From positions 62,001 through 126,000 of the forward strand of contig SZOW01000004.1 of NCBI GenBank assembly GCA_030263395.1: a stretch of DNA of 64,000 nt, written 5' to 3'. Below the pieces are notes generated by a model, which saw only the letters and a program-made list of their open reading frames with translations, ran no database searches and had not been told where the DNA came from. This document shows, piece after piece, positions 56,273 to 64,000 of the stretch. The position numbers and the translations under genes were made by a program. Source of the stretch: QUBU01 sp014337915. GTDB taxonomy: Bacteria; Pseudomonadota; Gammaproteobacteria; Steroidobacterales; GCA-2729495. Numbering within the stretch: the first letter of the stretch is position 1; each line of letters opens with the position of its first letter.

Positions 56273-57599
56273 GCAATTCTTTGGGACCGACGGCATTCGC
56301 GGGCAGGTCGGACAGCACCCGATGACGGCCGAGTTTGCGCTGCGTCTTGCCAGCGCCGCAGCCCGCGTGCTGGCGCCCGACGGCGGGCGCGTCATGATCG
56401 GCAAGGACACGCGCGTGTCCGGGTACATGTTCGAGTCCGCACTCGAAGCCGGGTTTGTTGCTGCCGGAATGGATGTCACGCTGCTGGGTCCATTGCCTAC
56501 GCCGGGCATTGCGTACATGACCCAGGCCTCCAACGCTGACCTGGGCGTGGTGATCAGCGCGTCCCACAATCCCTATGCGGACAACGGCATCAAGTTCTTC
56601 GATCGCAATGGGGGCAAGCTTTCCGACAGCATGGAGGAGGCAATCGAGGCGCATCTTGGAGAGCCAGCCATTACCCGTGATTCGGGGGCGCTCGGTCGTG
56701 CCAAGCGACTGGAAACCGCCATCGAGCAGTATCAGAGGTTCTGCGTCGGCACCGTATCTGGCCAGCTACGGTTGGATGGCCTGAAAGCCGTGGTGGATTG
56801 TGCCCACGGGGCTGGCTACAAGGTGGCGCCGCGGGCGCTTACCGAACTGGGCGCCGAGATCGTGCCGATCGGCTGCTCGCCCAATGGCCGCAACATCAAT
56901 GAGGGTTGTGGGTCCACGCAGCCCGAGCTGCTCACACTCATGGTAAAGGGTGTCGGTGCCGACATCGGCATCGCCTTTGACGGCGATGGAGACCGCGTGG
57001 TCATGGTCGATCATCTCGGCAACCTGGTCGACGGCGACCAGATCCTCTACGTCCTGGCTGCAGATCGGCGCCGGCGCGGGCAGCTGGACGGGCCGGTAGT
57101 GGGCACGCTGATGAGCAATCTCGGCCTGGAAATTGCCCTGGGCGAGATAGGCGCCGGGTTTCATCGTGCAAAGGTTGGTGACCGGTACGTGCTCGAACTG
57201 CTGCGCGAAACGGGCGGCAAGCTGGGCGGTGAGACTTCCGGTCATATCCTCTGTCTCGACAAGACAACGACCGGAGATGGTCTGGTAACCGCGCTCCAGG
57301 TGCTGGCAGTCATGCGGGAGACCGGGCGTAGCCTGGCGGACCTGACCGCTGGTATGCGCAGGTTTCCCCAGGTCCTCATCAACGTCAGGACTGCCAGGCG
57401 GCTGGACCTCGGCGGCAGTACGCCGGTGCGGTCGGCGGTCGATCGGGTCAAGGACCAGCTGGGAAGGCGTGGCCGGGTGGTACTGCGGCCGTCAGGAACC
57501 GAGCCGGTCGTGCGTGTCATGGTGGAAGGCGAGGACGAGGGGGAGATTCGTCAGCTTGCCGAGCAGATTGCCCGGGTTGTGGCGGACGAGGCTGCCTGA
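56265..57599 (+). CDS. glmM: Phosphoglucosamine mutase GlmM
   Basis: Converts glucosamine 6-phosphate to glucosamine 1-phosphate for peptidoglycan and LPS precursors. 444 residues starting MSRQFFGTDGIRG. The phosphoserine is Ser100 in VISASHNPYADNG (E. coli Ser102), the metal loop is DGDGDRVVMVD and the sugar-binding loop GGETSGHILC. The last region PSGTEPVVRVMVEG binds phosphate. Overlap with folP and the short gap before tpiA support one operon. Confidence 0.97.
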   Translation: MSRQFFGTDGIRGQVGQHPMTAEFALRLASAAARVLAPDGGRVMIGKDTRVSGYMFESALEAGFVAAGMDVTLLGPLPTPGIAYMTQASNADLGVVISASHNPYADNGIKFFDRNGGKLSDSMEEAIEAHLGEPAITRDSGALGRAKRLETAIEQYQRFCVGTVSGQLRLDGLKAVVDCAHGAGYKVAPRALTELGAEIVPIGCSPNGRNINEGCGSTQPELLTLMVKGVGADIGIAFDGDGDRVVMVDHLGNLVDGDQILYVLAADRRRRGQLDGPVVGTLMSNLGLEIALGEIGAGFHRAKVGDRYVLELLRETGGKLGGETSGHILCLDKTTTGDGLVTALQVLAVMRETGRSLADLTAGMRRFPQVLINVRTARRLDLGGSTPVRSAVDRVKDQLGRRGRVVLRPSGTEPVVRVMVEGEDEGEIRQLAEQIARVVADEAA

Positions 57600-57712
57600 A
57601 TTCCCGCAGGTGGTTTGCCGGCATTGATTTCAGGATGGTGGGCGGCTAACCTTCGCGCCCGTCGAAGGCGTCCCGGTTCGCGCGGCGCCCGGCTTGTCTT
57701 GGTGGGACCCTC

Positions 57713-58477
57713 ATGAGGCGGCCTCTCGTCGCGGGAAACTGGAAGCTCCACGGAAGCCGGGCCTCCAATGCCAGCCTGCTCGGTGCGATCCGCGCCGGGC
57801 TGCAGTCCAGCTGGCACCTGGATGTGATGGTCTGCCCGCCATTCGTCTATCTCGCCGAGACAGCAGCCGCCCTTCAGGGAAGCCCCGTGATCCTGGGCGC
57901 CCAGGACGCTTCGGCCGAGGCTCAGGGTGCATTCACGGGCGAGGTATCAGCATCCATGCTGCGGGACGTGGGTTGCAGCCACGTCCTGGTGGGGCACTCC
58001 GAGCGCCGTACCCTGTTTGGCGAGTCGGATGAACTCGTGGCCCGCAAGTTCCGGACCGTCGTGGCTGCTGGCCTGTCACCCGTGCTCTGTGTCGGCGAAA
58101 CCCTGCAGCAGCGGCAGGCCGGTGCCACCGAGGCAGTGATCCGACAGCAACTGGATGCAGTACTCGCTGCGGTATCTGATGAAGATCTGGCACGGGGCAT
58201 CATTGCCTACGAGCCGGTCTGGGCCATCGGCACTGGCCACACCGCTTCACCGGAGCAGGCCCAGGAGGTTCATGCCGTGATACGGCGTACCGTGCTGGCC
58301 CGGTCTGCTAGAATAGCGGGTGAACTTCGCATCCTGTATGGCGGCAGCGTCAAGGGAGCCAATGCCCAGGCGCTGTTCGCCATGCCGGACATCGATGGTG
58401 GCCTGGTGGGCGGTGCGTCGCTGGATGCGGCCGACTTTCTGAAGATCTGCAGCGCGGCTGCGGGAACAACGCAATGA
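57713..58477 (+). CDS. tpiA: Triosephosphate isomerase TpiA
   Basis: Interconverts dihydroxyacetone phosphate and glyceraldehyde 3-phosphate. 254 residues starting MRRPLVAGNWKLHG, with Lys11 in the active site. The catalytic histidine is in LVGHSERRTLFGE and the glutamate in AYEPVWAIGTG; the phosphate loop is in LYGGSVKGANA and GGASLDAADF. The stop overlaps the secG start by 4 bases (ATGA). Confidence 0.97.
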   Translation: MRRPLVAGNWKLHGSRASNASLLGAIRAGLQSSWHLDVMVCPPFVYLAETAAALQGSPVILGAQDASAEAQGAFTGEVSASMLRDVGCSHVLVGHSERRTLFGESDELVARKFRTVVAAGLSPVLCVGETLQQRQAGATEAVIRQQLDAVLAAVSDEDLARGIIAYEPVWAIGTGHTASPEQAQEVHAVIRRTVLARSARIAGELRILYGGSVKGANAQALFAMPDIDGGLVGGASLDAADFLKICSAAAGTTQ

Positions 58478-58854
58478 CGACTATTCAGACCCTCCTGCTG
58501 ATTTTGCATGTGATCGTCGGGGTCATGATCGTGGGCCTCGTGCTTGTACAGCGCGGTAAGGGCGCCGAGGCCGGGGCTGCATTTGGTGCCGGTGCTTCGG
58601 CAACCGTGTTCGGCGCCAAGGGATCGGCGAATTTCCTGTCCCGCTCCACGGCGGTCCTCGCGACCATTTTCTTTGCGACCAGCCTCGGCCTCGCATACCT
58701 CGGCGCCGAGCGGCCGGTTGCCAAGAGCGTGATCGAGGGATCCACCGGGTCCGCGGTGGTTGCTCCGGCACCCGGCAGCGACAACGCCCCGGTGAGCGGT
58801 TCGCCGGGGCCTGGCACGGAGGCGCCGGCACCGGCTGGCGGCACGACGCCGTAA
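58474..58854 (+). CDS. secG: Preprotein translocase subunit SecG
   Basis: Auxiliary subunit of the SecYEG channel. 126 residues: TM1 at about 4-23 (TLLLILHVIVGVMIVGLVLVQ), the conserved cytoplasmic loop GKGAEAGAAFGAGASATVFGAKGSANFLSR, TM2 at about 52-72, then a Pro/Ala/Gly-rich C-terminus. The layout tpiA-secG-tRNA-Leu-nuoA is characteristic of gammaproteobacteria. Confidence 0.96.
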   Translation: MTTIQTLLLILHVIVGVMIVGLVLVQRGKGAEAGAAFGAGASATVFGAKGSANFLSRSTAVLATIFFATSLGLAYLGAERPVAKSVIEGSTGSAVVAPAPGSDNAPVSGSPGPGTEAPAPAGGTTP

Positions 58855-58865
58855 ACAGACGCAAT

Positions 58866-58950
58866 GCCGATGTGGTGGAATTGGTAGACACGCCGTCTTG
58901 AGGGGGCGGTGGCGCAAGCCGTGTGAGTTCGAGTCTCACCATCGGCACCA
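58866..58950 (+). tRNA. tRNA-Leu(GAG)
   Basis: Acceptor stem GCCGATG/CATCGGC with discriminator A and encoded CCA (58948-58950). The anticodon stem CCGTC/GGCGG holds loop TTGAGGG with anticodon GAG, which reads CUC/CUU. The long variable arm (TGGCGCAAGCC) makes it class II, and GAGTTCGAGTCTC is the T arm. 85 nucleotides; 11 bases after secG. Confidence 0.96.
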
Positions 58951-59034
58951 TGGAACGCTGAAGCAACCGGTCGACCTCGCGGCGTGACGGCCTGCGCAGG
59001 TGTCGCGCTGGACATGTGGGTTTGAGGTAACAGC

Positions 59035-59391
59035 TTGTTGCAGAATTATCTCCCGGTACTCGTCTTCCTCGGGATTGCCACGGCCATCGGCCTGGTGCTC
59101 CTCGGGGCAGGGCTTGTCCTCGGCCGCGGCCAGAAAACTGCAGAGAAGCTTTCCGCGTACGAATGTGGCTTCGAGGCTTTCGAAGACACGCGCATGAAGT
59201 TCGATGTCCGCTACTACCTGGTCGCGATCCTGTTCATCGTCTTCGACCTGGAAATTGCCTTCCTGTTTCCCTGGGCCGTTGCGCTCGACACCCTTGGCCT
59301 TGCGGGCCTGGTGACGATGGGGATCTTCCTGGCTGTCCTCGTGGTCGGTTTCATTTATGAATGGAAGAAGGGGGCACTCGAGTGGGATTGA
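59035..59391 (+). CDS. nuoA: NADH-quinone oxidoreductase subunit A
   Basis: Membrane subunit of complex I. TTG start at 59035 (or the TTG at 59038) after GAGGTAA; 118 residues. Three membrane helices at about 5-30, 60-82 and 90-110, with the conserved loop YECGFEAFEDTRMKFDVRYYLVAILFIVFDLE between TM1 and TM2 that reaches the quinone site. First gene of the nuo operon; overlaps nuoB by 10 bases. Confidence 0.96.
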   Translation: MLQNYLPVLVFLGIATAIGLVLLGAGLVLGRGQKTAEKLSAYECGFEAFEDTRMKFDVRYYLVAILFIVFDLEIAFLFPWAVALDTLGLAGLVTMGIFLAVLVVGFIYEWKKGALEWD

Positions 59392-59873
59392 CGCAGAGCC
59401 CACCCGACATGCTGCAGCAACGCGGCTTCGTCGTAACCAAGATTGACGACCTGGTCAACTGGGCGCGTACCGGATCGCTCTGGCCCATGACTTTTGGCCT
59501 GGCCTGCTGCGCCGTGGAAATGATGCACGCCGGTGCGGCGCGCTATGACCTTGACCGCTTCGGAGTCATCTTTCGCCCAAGCCCCAGGCAGTCCGACGTG
59601 ATGATTGTCGCGGGTACGCTTACCAACAAGATGGCGCCTGCCCTGCGGAAGGTCTATGACCAGATGCCGGAGCCGAAGTGGGTGATCTCGATGGGCTCGT
59701 GTGCCAACGGTGGCGGGTACTACCATTACTCCTACTCCGTGGTTCGCGGCTGTGACCGGATCGTGCCGGTGGACGTCTACGTACCGGGCTGCCCGCCGAC
59801 AGCGGAAGCACTGCTTTACGGCATTCTCCAGCTGCAGAACAAGATCCGCCGCACCAGCACCTTCGCGCGTTAG
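59382..59873 (+). CDS. nuoB: NADH-quinone oxidoreductase subunit B
   Basis: Carries cluster N2, the last Fe-S centre before quinone. GTG at 59382 (VGLTQSPPDMLQQRG) gives 163 residues. The four cluster ligands are visible: the tandem cysteines in GLACCAVEMM, Cys in SMGSCANGGGYY, and Cys in YVPGCPPTAEALL. This is an obvious client of the SUF machinery encoded at the start of the window. Confidence 0.97.
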   Translation: MGLTQSPPDMLQQRGFVVTKIDDLVNWARTGSLWPMTFGLACCAVEMMHAGAARYDLDRFGVIFRPSPRQSDVMIVAGTLTNKMAPALRKVYDQMPEPKWVISMGSCANGGGYYHYSYSVVRGCDRIVPVDVYVPGCPPTAEALLYGILQLQNKIRRTSTFAR

Positions 59874-59880
59874 GCAGCCG

Positions 59881-60585
59881 ATGAGCCCACGATCCGCAGT
59901 ACTGGCAGAGCAAATCACGGCACGCTTCGACGGGCGGCTGCAGCAGGTTCCATCACGCACCGGCGAGCTGACTTACGAGGTCGGCAAGGCTGATTTGACT
60001 GAGGTTGCCCGTGCCCTCCGCGACGAAAGCGCTTTCAGGTTTGAGACGCTCGTGGACCTGTGCGGCGTCGACTACCTGGGATTCGGGCAGGCCGAATGGG
60101 ACACGACGACGGCAACCGGCACCGGCTTCAGCCGCGCGGCCGTACGTGAAGTCATCGTGCCGGATCCTGCCGCGTCGTTCGACCCGCGACGCTTTGCCGT
60201 GGTTTACCACCTGCTGTCCATCAGCGCGAACCAGCGCCTGAGGCTGCGTGTCTTCACCGGCAGTGACAATCCCCCGGTGCTGCCGTCCCTGGTGGAGGTC
60301 TGGCAGTCGGCGGACTGGTACGAGCGGGAGGCTTTTGATCTCTTCGGCATCCTCTTCGAGGGCCACCCCGACCTGCGCCGCCTGCTGACGGACTACGGCT
60401 TCATTGGCCATCCATTTCGCAAGGACTTCCCGGTCAGCGGCAATGTCGAAGTACGCTACGATCCCGACAAGGAGCGGGTGATCTACCAGCCGGTCAGCAT
60501 CGAGCCGCGGGTGCTGGTGCCACGCACCATCCGTGACGACAATCGCTACCTGCCGGATCTCAAGGAAGGGCCGGCCCGTGGCTGA
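59881..60585 (+). CDS. nuoC: NADH-quinone oxidoreductase subunit C
   Basis: Peripheral 30-kDa subunit of complex I. ATG at 59881 gives 234 residues. Conserved segments include FETLVDLCGVDYLGF, FAVVYHLLSISANQRLRLRV and the C-terminal WYEREAFDLFGILFEGHPDLRRLLTDYGFIGHPFRKDFP. It is a separate gene from nuoD here, unlike the nuoCD fusion of E. coli, and overlaps nuoD by 8 bases. Confidence 0.97.
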   Translation: MSPRSAVLAEQITARFDGRLQQVPSRTGELTYEVGKADLTEVARALRDESAFRFETLVDLCGVDYLGFGQAEWDTTTATGTGFSRAAVREVIVPDPAASFDPRRFAVVYHLLSISANQRLRLRVFTGSDNPPVLPSLVEVWQSADWYEREAFDLFGILFEGHPDLRRLLTDYGFIGHPFRKDFPVSGNVEVRYDPDKERVIYQPVSIEPRVLVPRTIRDDNRYLPDLKEGPARG

Positions 60586-61831
60586 GTTCCAGCAGTTCAC
60601 GCTCAATTTCGGCCCACAGCATCCTGCTGCCCACGGCGTGTTGCGCCTGGTCCTGGAGATGGATGGCGAAGTCATCCAGAAAGCCGATCCGCATGTCGGG
60701 CTGCTGCACCGGGGCACGGAGAAGCTTGCCGAGACCAAGCCGTTCAACCAGAGCATCGGCTACATGGACCGGCTCGATTACGTGTCTATGATGTGCAACG
60801 AGCACGGCTACGTGCTCGCGATCGAGAAGCTGCTGGGGGTGGTACCACCACTCAGGGCACAGTATATCCGCGTGATGTTTGACGAGATCACGCGCATCCT
60901 GAACCACCTGCTGTGGCTCGGTTGCCACGGGCTCGATATCGGTGCCATGACCGTCTTCCTCTACTGCTTCCGGGAGCGTGAGGACCTCATGGACTGCTAC
61001 GAGGCAGTCTCCGGGACGCGCATGCACGCGACCTACTACAGGCCGGGTGGTGTTTATCGCGATCTTCCGGACTCGATGCCGCGCTACCGGGATTCCCGCT
61101 GGCGCTCCAGTGCCGAAGTCAAGCGAATGAACGAGACCCGTGAAGGCACGCTGCTGGACTTCGTCGAAGCCTTCACCGACCGGTTCCCGGGTTGTATCGA
61201 CGAGTATGAAGCGCTGCTGACGGACAATCGCATCTGGAAGCAGCGCACCGTGAATATCGGTGTGGTGACCCCGGAGCGCGCCATGCAGCTCGGATTTACC
61301 GGGCCAATGCTGCGCGGATCCGGTATTGCCTGGGACCTGCGCAAGAAGCAGCCGTACGAGGTGTATTCCGACCTGGATTTCGATATTCCGGTCGGTGTCA
61401 ATGGTGACTGCTACGACCGCTACCTGGTGCGGATGGAGGAGCTGCGGCAGTCGAACCGCATCATCCGGCAGTGCGTGCAATGGCTGCGCGCCAACCCGGG
61501 TCCGGTTACGGTGGATGACCACAAGCTGGTGCCGCCATCGCGCGAAGACATGAAGGGTGACATGGAATCGTTGATCCACCACTTCAAGCTGTTCACGGAA
61601 GGTTACACGGTGCCTGCCGGCGAAACCTATGCAGCCGTTGAGCATCCGAAGGGCGAGTTCGGCGTCTACCTCATCGCCGATGGCGCGAACAAGCCGTTCC
61701 GCGTCAAGGTCCGGGCTCCGGGTTTCCCACACCTTGCCGCGCTCGATGACATGGTTCGGGGCCACATGCTTCCCGACGTCGTCGCCGTCATCGGTACCCA
61801 GGACATCGTCTTCGGCGAGATTGATCGTTAG
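60578..61831 (+). CDS. nuoD: NADH-quinone oxidoreductase subunit D
   Basis: 49-kDa subunit that forms the quinone-binding site with NuoB. GTG at 60578 (VAEFQQFTLNFGPQHPAAHG) gives 417 residues. The conserved NFGPQHPAAHGVLRL, EKLAETKPFNQSIGYMDRLDYVSMM and the closing DIVFGEIDR, relics of the hydrogenase ancestor, are all present. Confidence 0.97.
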   Translation: MAEFQQFTLNFGPQHPAAHGVLRLVLEMDGEVIQKADPHVGLLHRGTEKLAETKPFNQSIGYMDRLDYVSMMCNEHGYVLAIEKLLGVVPPLRAQYIRVMFDEITRILNHLLWLGCHGLDIGAMTVFLYCFREREDLMDCYEAVSGTRMHATYYRPGGVYRDLPDSMPRYRDSRWRSSAEVKRMNETREGTLLDFVEAFTDRFPGCIDEYEALLTDNRIWKQRTVNIGVVTPERAMQLGFTGPMLRGSGIAWDLRKKQPYEVYSDLDFDIPVGVNGDCYDRYLVRMEELRQSNRIIRQCVQWLRANPGPVTVDDHKLVPPSREDMKGDMESLIHHFKLFTEGYTVPAGETYAAVEHPKGEFGVYLIADGANKPFRVKVRAPGFPHLAALDDMVRGHMLPDVVAVIGTQDIVFGEIDR

Positions 61832-61838
61832 GACAGCC

Positions 61839-62339
61839 ATGCAGCCCAGCGACAAGACAGCGCTGCTCTCGAGCCACGTGCGCGCGGAAATCGACCACTG
61901 GGTCGCCAAGTTTCCCGAGGGCCGCCAGCGCTCCGCCGTCATCGGTGCGCTACATGCCGTGCAACATGAGAACGGTGGCTTCCTGACCCCGGAGTTGATG
62001 GAAGCCGTTGCCGCCTACCTGGGGCTGCCCGCGATCCAGGTCTTCGAGGTGGCGTCGTTCTACTCGATGTTCGAAACCCGACCGGTGGGCCGGCACAGTG
62101 TCTCGGTGTGCACGAACATCTCCTGCATGCTCTGTGGCGGGGAGCAGTTGCTGGCGCATGTCGAGAAACACCTTGGGATCACGGTTGGCCAGAGTACGCC
62201 TGACGGCAGGATTTTCCTCAAGAAAGAAGAGGAGTGCCTTGCCGCCTGCACTGGCGCACCGATGATCATGGTGGATCACCGGTTCTACGAGAATGTCACG
62301 CCGGCGCGTGCCGTCGAGATTCTGGACGCACTGGAGTGA
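61839..62339 (+). CDS. nuoE: NADH-quinone oxidoreductase subunit E
   Basis: 24-kDa subunit with the N1a [2Fe-2S] cluster. ATG at 61839 gives 166 residues. The four ligands are Cys pairs in VCTNISCMLCGGEQLL and EECLAACTGAPMI. A helical N-terminus (LLSSHVRAEIDHWVAKFPEGRQRSAVIGAL) precedes the thioredoxin-like domain. Located in normal order between nuoD and nuoF. Confidence 0.96.
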   Translation: MQPSDKTALLSSHVRAEIDHWVAKFPEGRQRSAVIGALHAVQHENGGFLTPELMEAVAAYLGLPAIQVFEVASFYSMFETRPVGRHSVSVCTNISCMLCGGEQLLAHVEKHLGITVGQSTPDGRIFLKKEEECLAACTGAPMIMVDHRFYENVTPARAVEILDALE

Positions 62340-62344
62340 GCCGC

Positions 62345-63646
62345 GTGCATCCACAACAGAACCTGGTCTGCCTCGAGACGCTTGGGGCCGATATTCCCTG
62401 GAGCTTCGACGCATACCGCCGCATTGGCGGCTATGCTGCCTGGGAGCAGATACTGGCCGGTAAGCTCACCCGCGAGCAGGTGATCGATACCGTGAAAGCG
62501 TCGGGGCTGCGCGGGCGGGGCGGCGCCGGCTTCCCGACAGGCGTGAAGTGGAGCTTCATGCCGCGGGACAAGCCGATGCAGAAATACGTGGTCTGCAATT
62601 CGGATGAAAGCGAACCCGGTACCTGCCATGACCGGGACATCCTGCGCTTCAATCCCCACGCCGTGATCGAGGGGATGGCCATCGGTGGCTACGCCATGAA
62701 CGCTACCGTCGGCTACAACTATATCCGTGGTGAGTTCCTCGACGAGCCGATACCGCGCTTCGAGGCGGCCCTGAAGGAGGCCTATGCGGCTGGCCTTCTC
62801 GGCCGGAATATCAGGGGCTCCGGTATCGACTTCGACCTGCATACCTTCATCGGTGCCGGTGCCTACATATGCGGCGAGGAAACCGGCTTGCTCGAGTCGC
62901 TGGAGGGAAAGCAGGGGCGTCCGCGCTTCAAGCCGCCGTTCCCGGCGAACAAGGGCCTGTTCGGCATGCCCACGACGATCAACAACACCCAGAGTTTCGC
63001 CTCTGTGCCGAAGATCCTTCGGGAGGGCCCGCAATGGTTTTCGGCGCTGGGTCCGAAGGACTCGGGTGGCACCATGATCTTTTCCGTATCCGGTCATGTG
63101 AACCGGCCAGGCAACTTCGAGTTGCCGTTGGGCATACCGTTCAGTGAATTGCTGGACATTGCCGGTGGCGTCCGCGACGGTCGTGCGCTCAAGGCGGTGA
63201 TTCCTGGCGGCGTTTCGGTGCCGGTGGTGCCCGGTGCGGTGATGATGGATGTCCGGATGGACTACAGCTCCGTCAAGGCCGCCGGGTCCGCCCTGGGCAC
63301 AGGCGCAGTCATTGTCATGGACGAATCCACCTGCATGGTATCGGTCCTGCGCCGCGTCAGCCGCTTCTACCACGCGGAGTCGTGCGGGCAGTGCACACCC
63401 TGTCGGGAAGGCACCGGCTGGATGCACCGGGTGCTGTCCCGGATCATCGACGGCAGGGGCACGCAGGAGGATCTGGGGTTGTTGCTGGATGTCGCAAATC
63501 ACATCGAGGGACACACGATCTGCGCGTTTGGCGATGCCTCGGCCTGGCCGGTGCAGAGTTTCCTCAGGCACTACCGCCACGAATTCGAGTACATGATCGC
63601 CAACGGTGGCCGGTCTATCGTCGAGGCGCAACCCGAAGCCGCCTGA
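62345..63646 (+). CDS. nuoF: NADH-quinone oxidoreductase subunit F
   Basis: 51-kDa subunit that binds NADH and FMN and carries cluster N3. GTG at 62345 follows GGAG in the end of nuoE; 433 residues. NADH/FMN-binding GLRGRGGAGFPTGVKWSFM and YICGEETGLLESLEG are present, and three N3 ligands are in ESCGQCTPCREGTGW with the fourth Cys in HTICAFGDA. Confidence 0.97.
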   Translation: MHPQQNLVCLETLGADIPWSFDAYRRIGGYAAWEQILAGKLTREQVIDTVKASGLRGRGGAGFPTGVKWSFMPRDKPMQKYVVCNSDESEPGTCHDRDILRFNPHAVIEGMAIGGYAMNATVGYNYIRGEFLDEPIPRFEAALKEAYAAGLLGRNIRGSGIDFDLHTFIGAGAYICGEETGLLESLEGKQGRPRFKPPFPANKGLFGMPTTINNTQSFASVPKILREGPQWFSALGPKDSGGTMIFSVSGHVNRPGNFELPLGIPFSELLDIAGGVRDGRALKAVIPGGVSVPVVPGAVMMDVRMDYSSVKAAGSALGTGAVIVMDESTCMVSVLRRVSRFYHAESCGQCTPCREGTGWMHRVLSRIIDGRGTQEDLGLLLDVANHIEGHTICAFGDASAWPVQSFLRHYRHEFEYMIANGGRSIVEAQPEAA

Positions 63647-63668
63647 GGCGCCGGGGCAGGAAGTTGTC

Positions 63669-64000
63669 ATGAGCCAGGACAAGTGCACGATTCAGGTCAA
63701 CGGTGTCGAGGTCGAGGCAAGGCCCGGCCAGATGCTGATCGAGGTGACCGACGCAGTCGATGCCTACGTACCGCGCTTCTGCTATCACACGAAGCTTTCC
63801 GTGGCAGCGAACTGCCGCATGTGCCTTGTGGAAGTGGAGAATGCGCCGAAGCCGATGCCTGCCTGCGCGACACCGGTGGCACCCGGGATGAAGGTCCACA
63901 CCAGGTCACGGCGTGCCATTGATGCCCAGAGGGCAACGATGGAGTTCCTGCTGATCAACCATCCGCTTGACTGCCCCATCTGCGACCAGGGTGGCGAGTG
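63669..64000 (+). CDS. nuoG: NADH-quinone oxidoreductase subunit G, N-terminal part (partial)
   Basis: Starts at ATG 63669 (MSQDKCTIQVNGVEVEARPG) and runs off the end of the window; about 110 residues are visible. The N-terminal ferredoxin-like domain has the [2Fe-2S] ligands in RFCYHTKLSVAANCRMCLVEVE and the later Cys in MPACATPV. The next ligands begin in HPLDCPICDQGGE, the His-Cys motif for N5 and N4. The large molybdopterin-like domain lies beyond the window. Confidence 0.95.
   Translation, partial: MSQDKCTIQVNGVEVEARPGQMLIEVTDAVDAYVPRFCYHTKLSVAANCRMCLVEVENAPKPMPACATPVAPGMKVHTRSRRAIDAQRATMEFLLINHPLDCPICDQGGE

Overview
The window is a compact, high-GC piece of a proteobacterial chromosome with almost no non-coding DNA. 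Gene content and order point to a Gammaproteobacterium: smpB-ratA-bamE-recN, hrcA-grpE-dnaK-dnaJ-dapB-carA-carB-greA-yhbY-rlmE-ftsH-folP-glmM-tpiA-secG-tRNA-Leu-nuo, dnaX-ybaB-recR behind the SRP RNA, and mlaFEDCB. A Xanthomonadales, Nevskiales or Steroidobacterales-like lineage would fit, but that placement is inference. I see no insertion sequence, integrase, prophage or CRISPR array.

Layout. 1-2.1 kb: end of a PQQ-type sugar dehydrogenase and sppA. 2.1-9.0 kb: a leftward SUF Fe-S assembly operon (Rrf2 regulator-sufB-C-D-S-U-T-sixA) behind a promoter whose -10 lies inside a perfect GACT-N5-AGTC palindrome. 9.1-15.5 kb: mlaFEDCB running rightward into the leftward bcp-bepA-mlaA set, then gcvR. 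15.6-18.2 kb: dapA, a very short BamC-like lipoprotein, tRNA-Ser(GGA), a TlpA-type thioredoxin and an unknown lipoprotein. 18.3-22.7 kb: SRP RNA, dnaX, ybaB, recR, rsgA and orn. 22.6-29.3 kb: ppsA/ppsR, pgm, a YqiB-like protein and an unknown coiled-coil protein. 29.3-36.7 kb: prc, three small membrane proteins, a lipoprotein pair, an ASCH protein, fieF and a urea transporter; this is the least conserved part. 36.8-41.4 kb: ssrA, smpB, ratA, bamE, recN, nadK. 41.6-47.4 kb: heat-shock operon and dapB. 47.4-58.9 kb: carAB with an apparent leader peptide, then greA to secG. 58.9-64.0 kb: tRNA-Leu(GAG) and nuoABCDEF with the start of nuoG.

Together the genes cover Fe-S cluster supply and its main consumer (SUF feeding complex I), outer-membrane maintenance (Mla, BepA, BamC-like, BamE, Prc), protein quality control (DnaKJ-GrpE, FtsH, tmRNA-SmpB, SppA) and central metabolism. 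Nothing looks like a wholly new multi-gene system. The most rewarding signals are regulatory: an arginine-rich leader ORF before carA, the IscR-type operator on the SUF promoter, a sigma32 promoter inside the 3' end of hrcA, a strong hairpin between dnaK and dnaJ, and three convergent gene pairs that share one CTAG as both stop codons. No stretch longer than about 300 bases lacks a gene or RNA.
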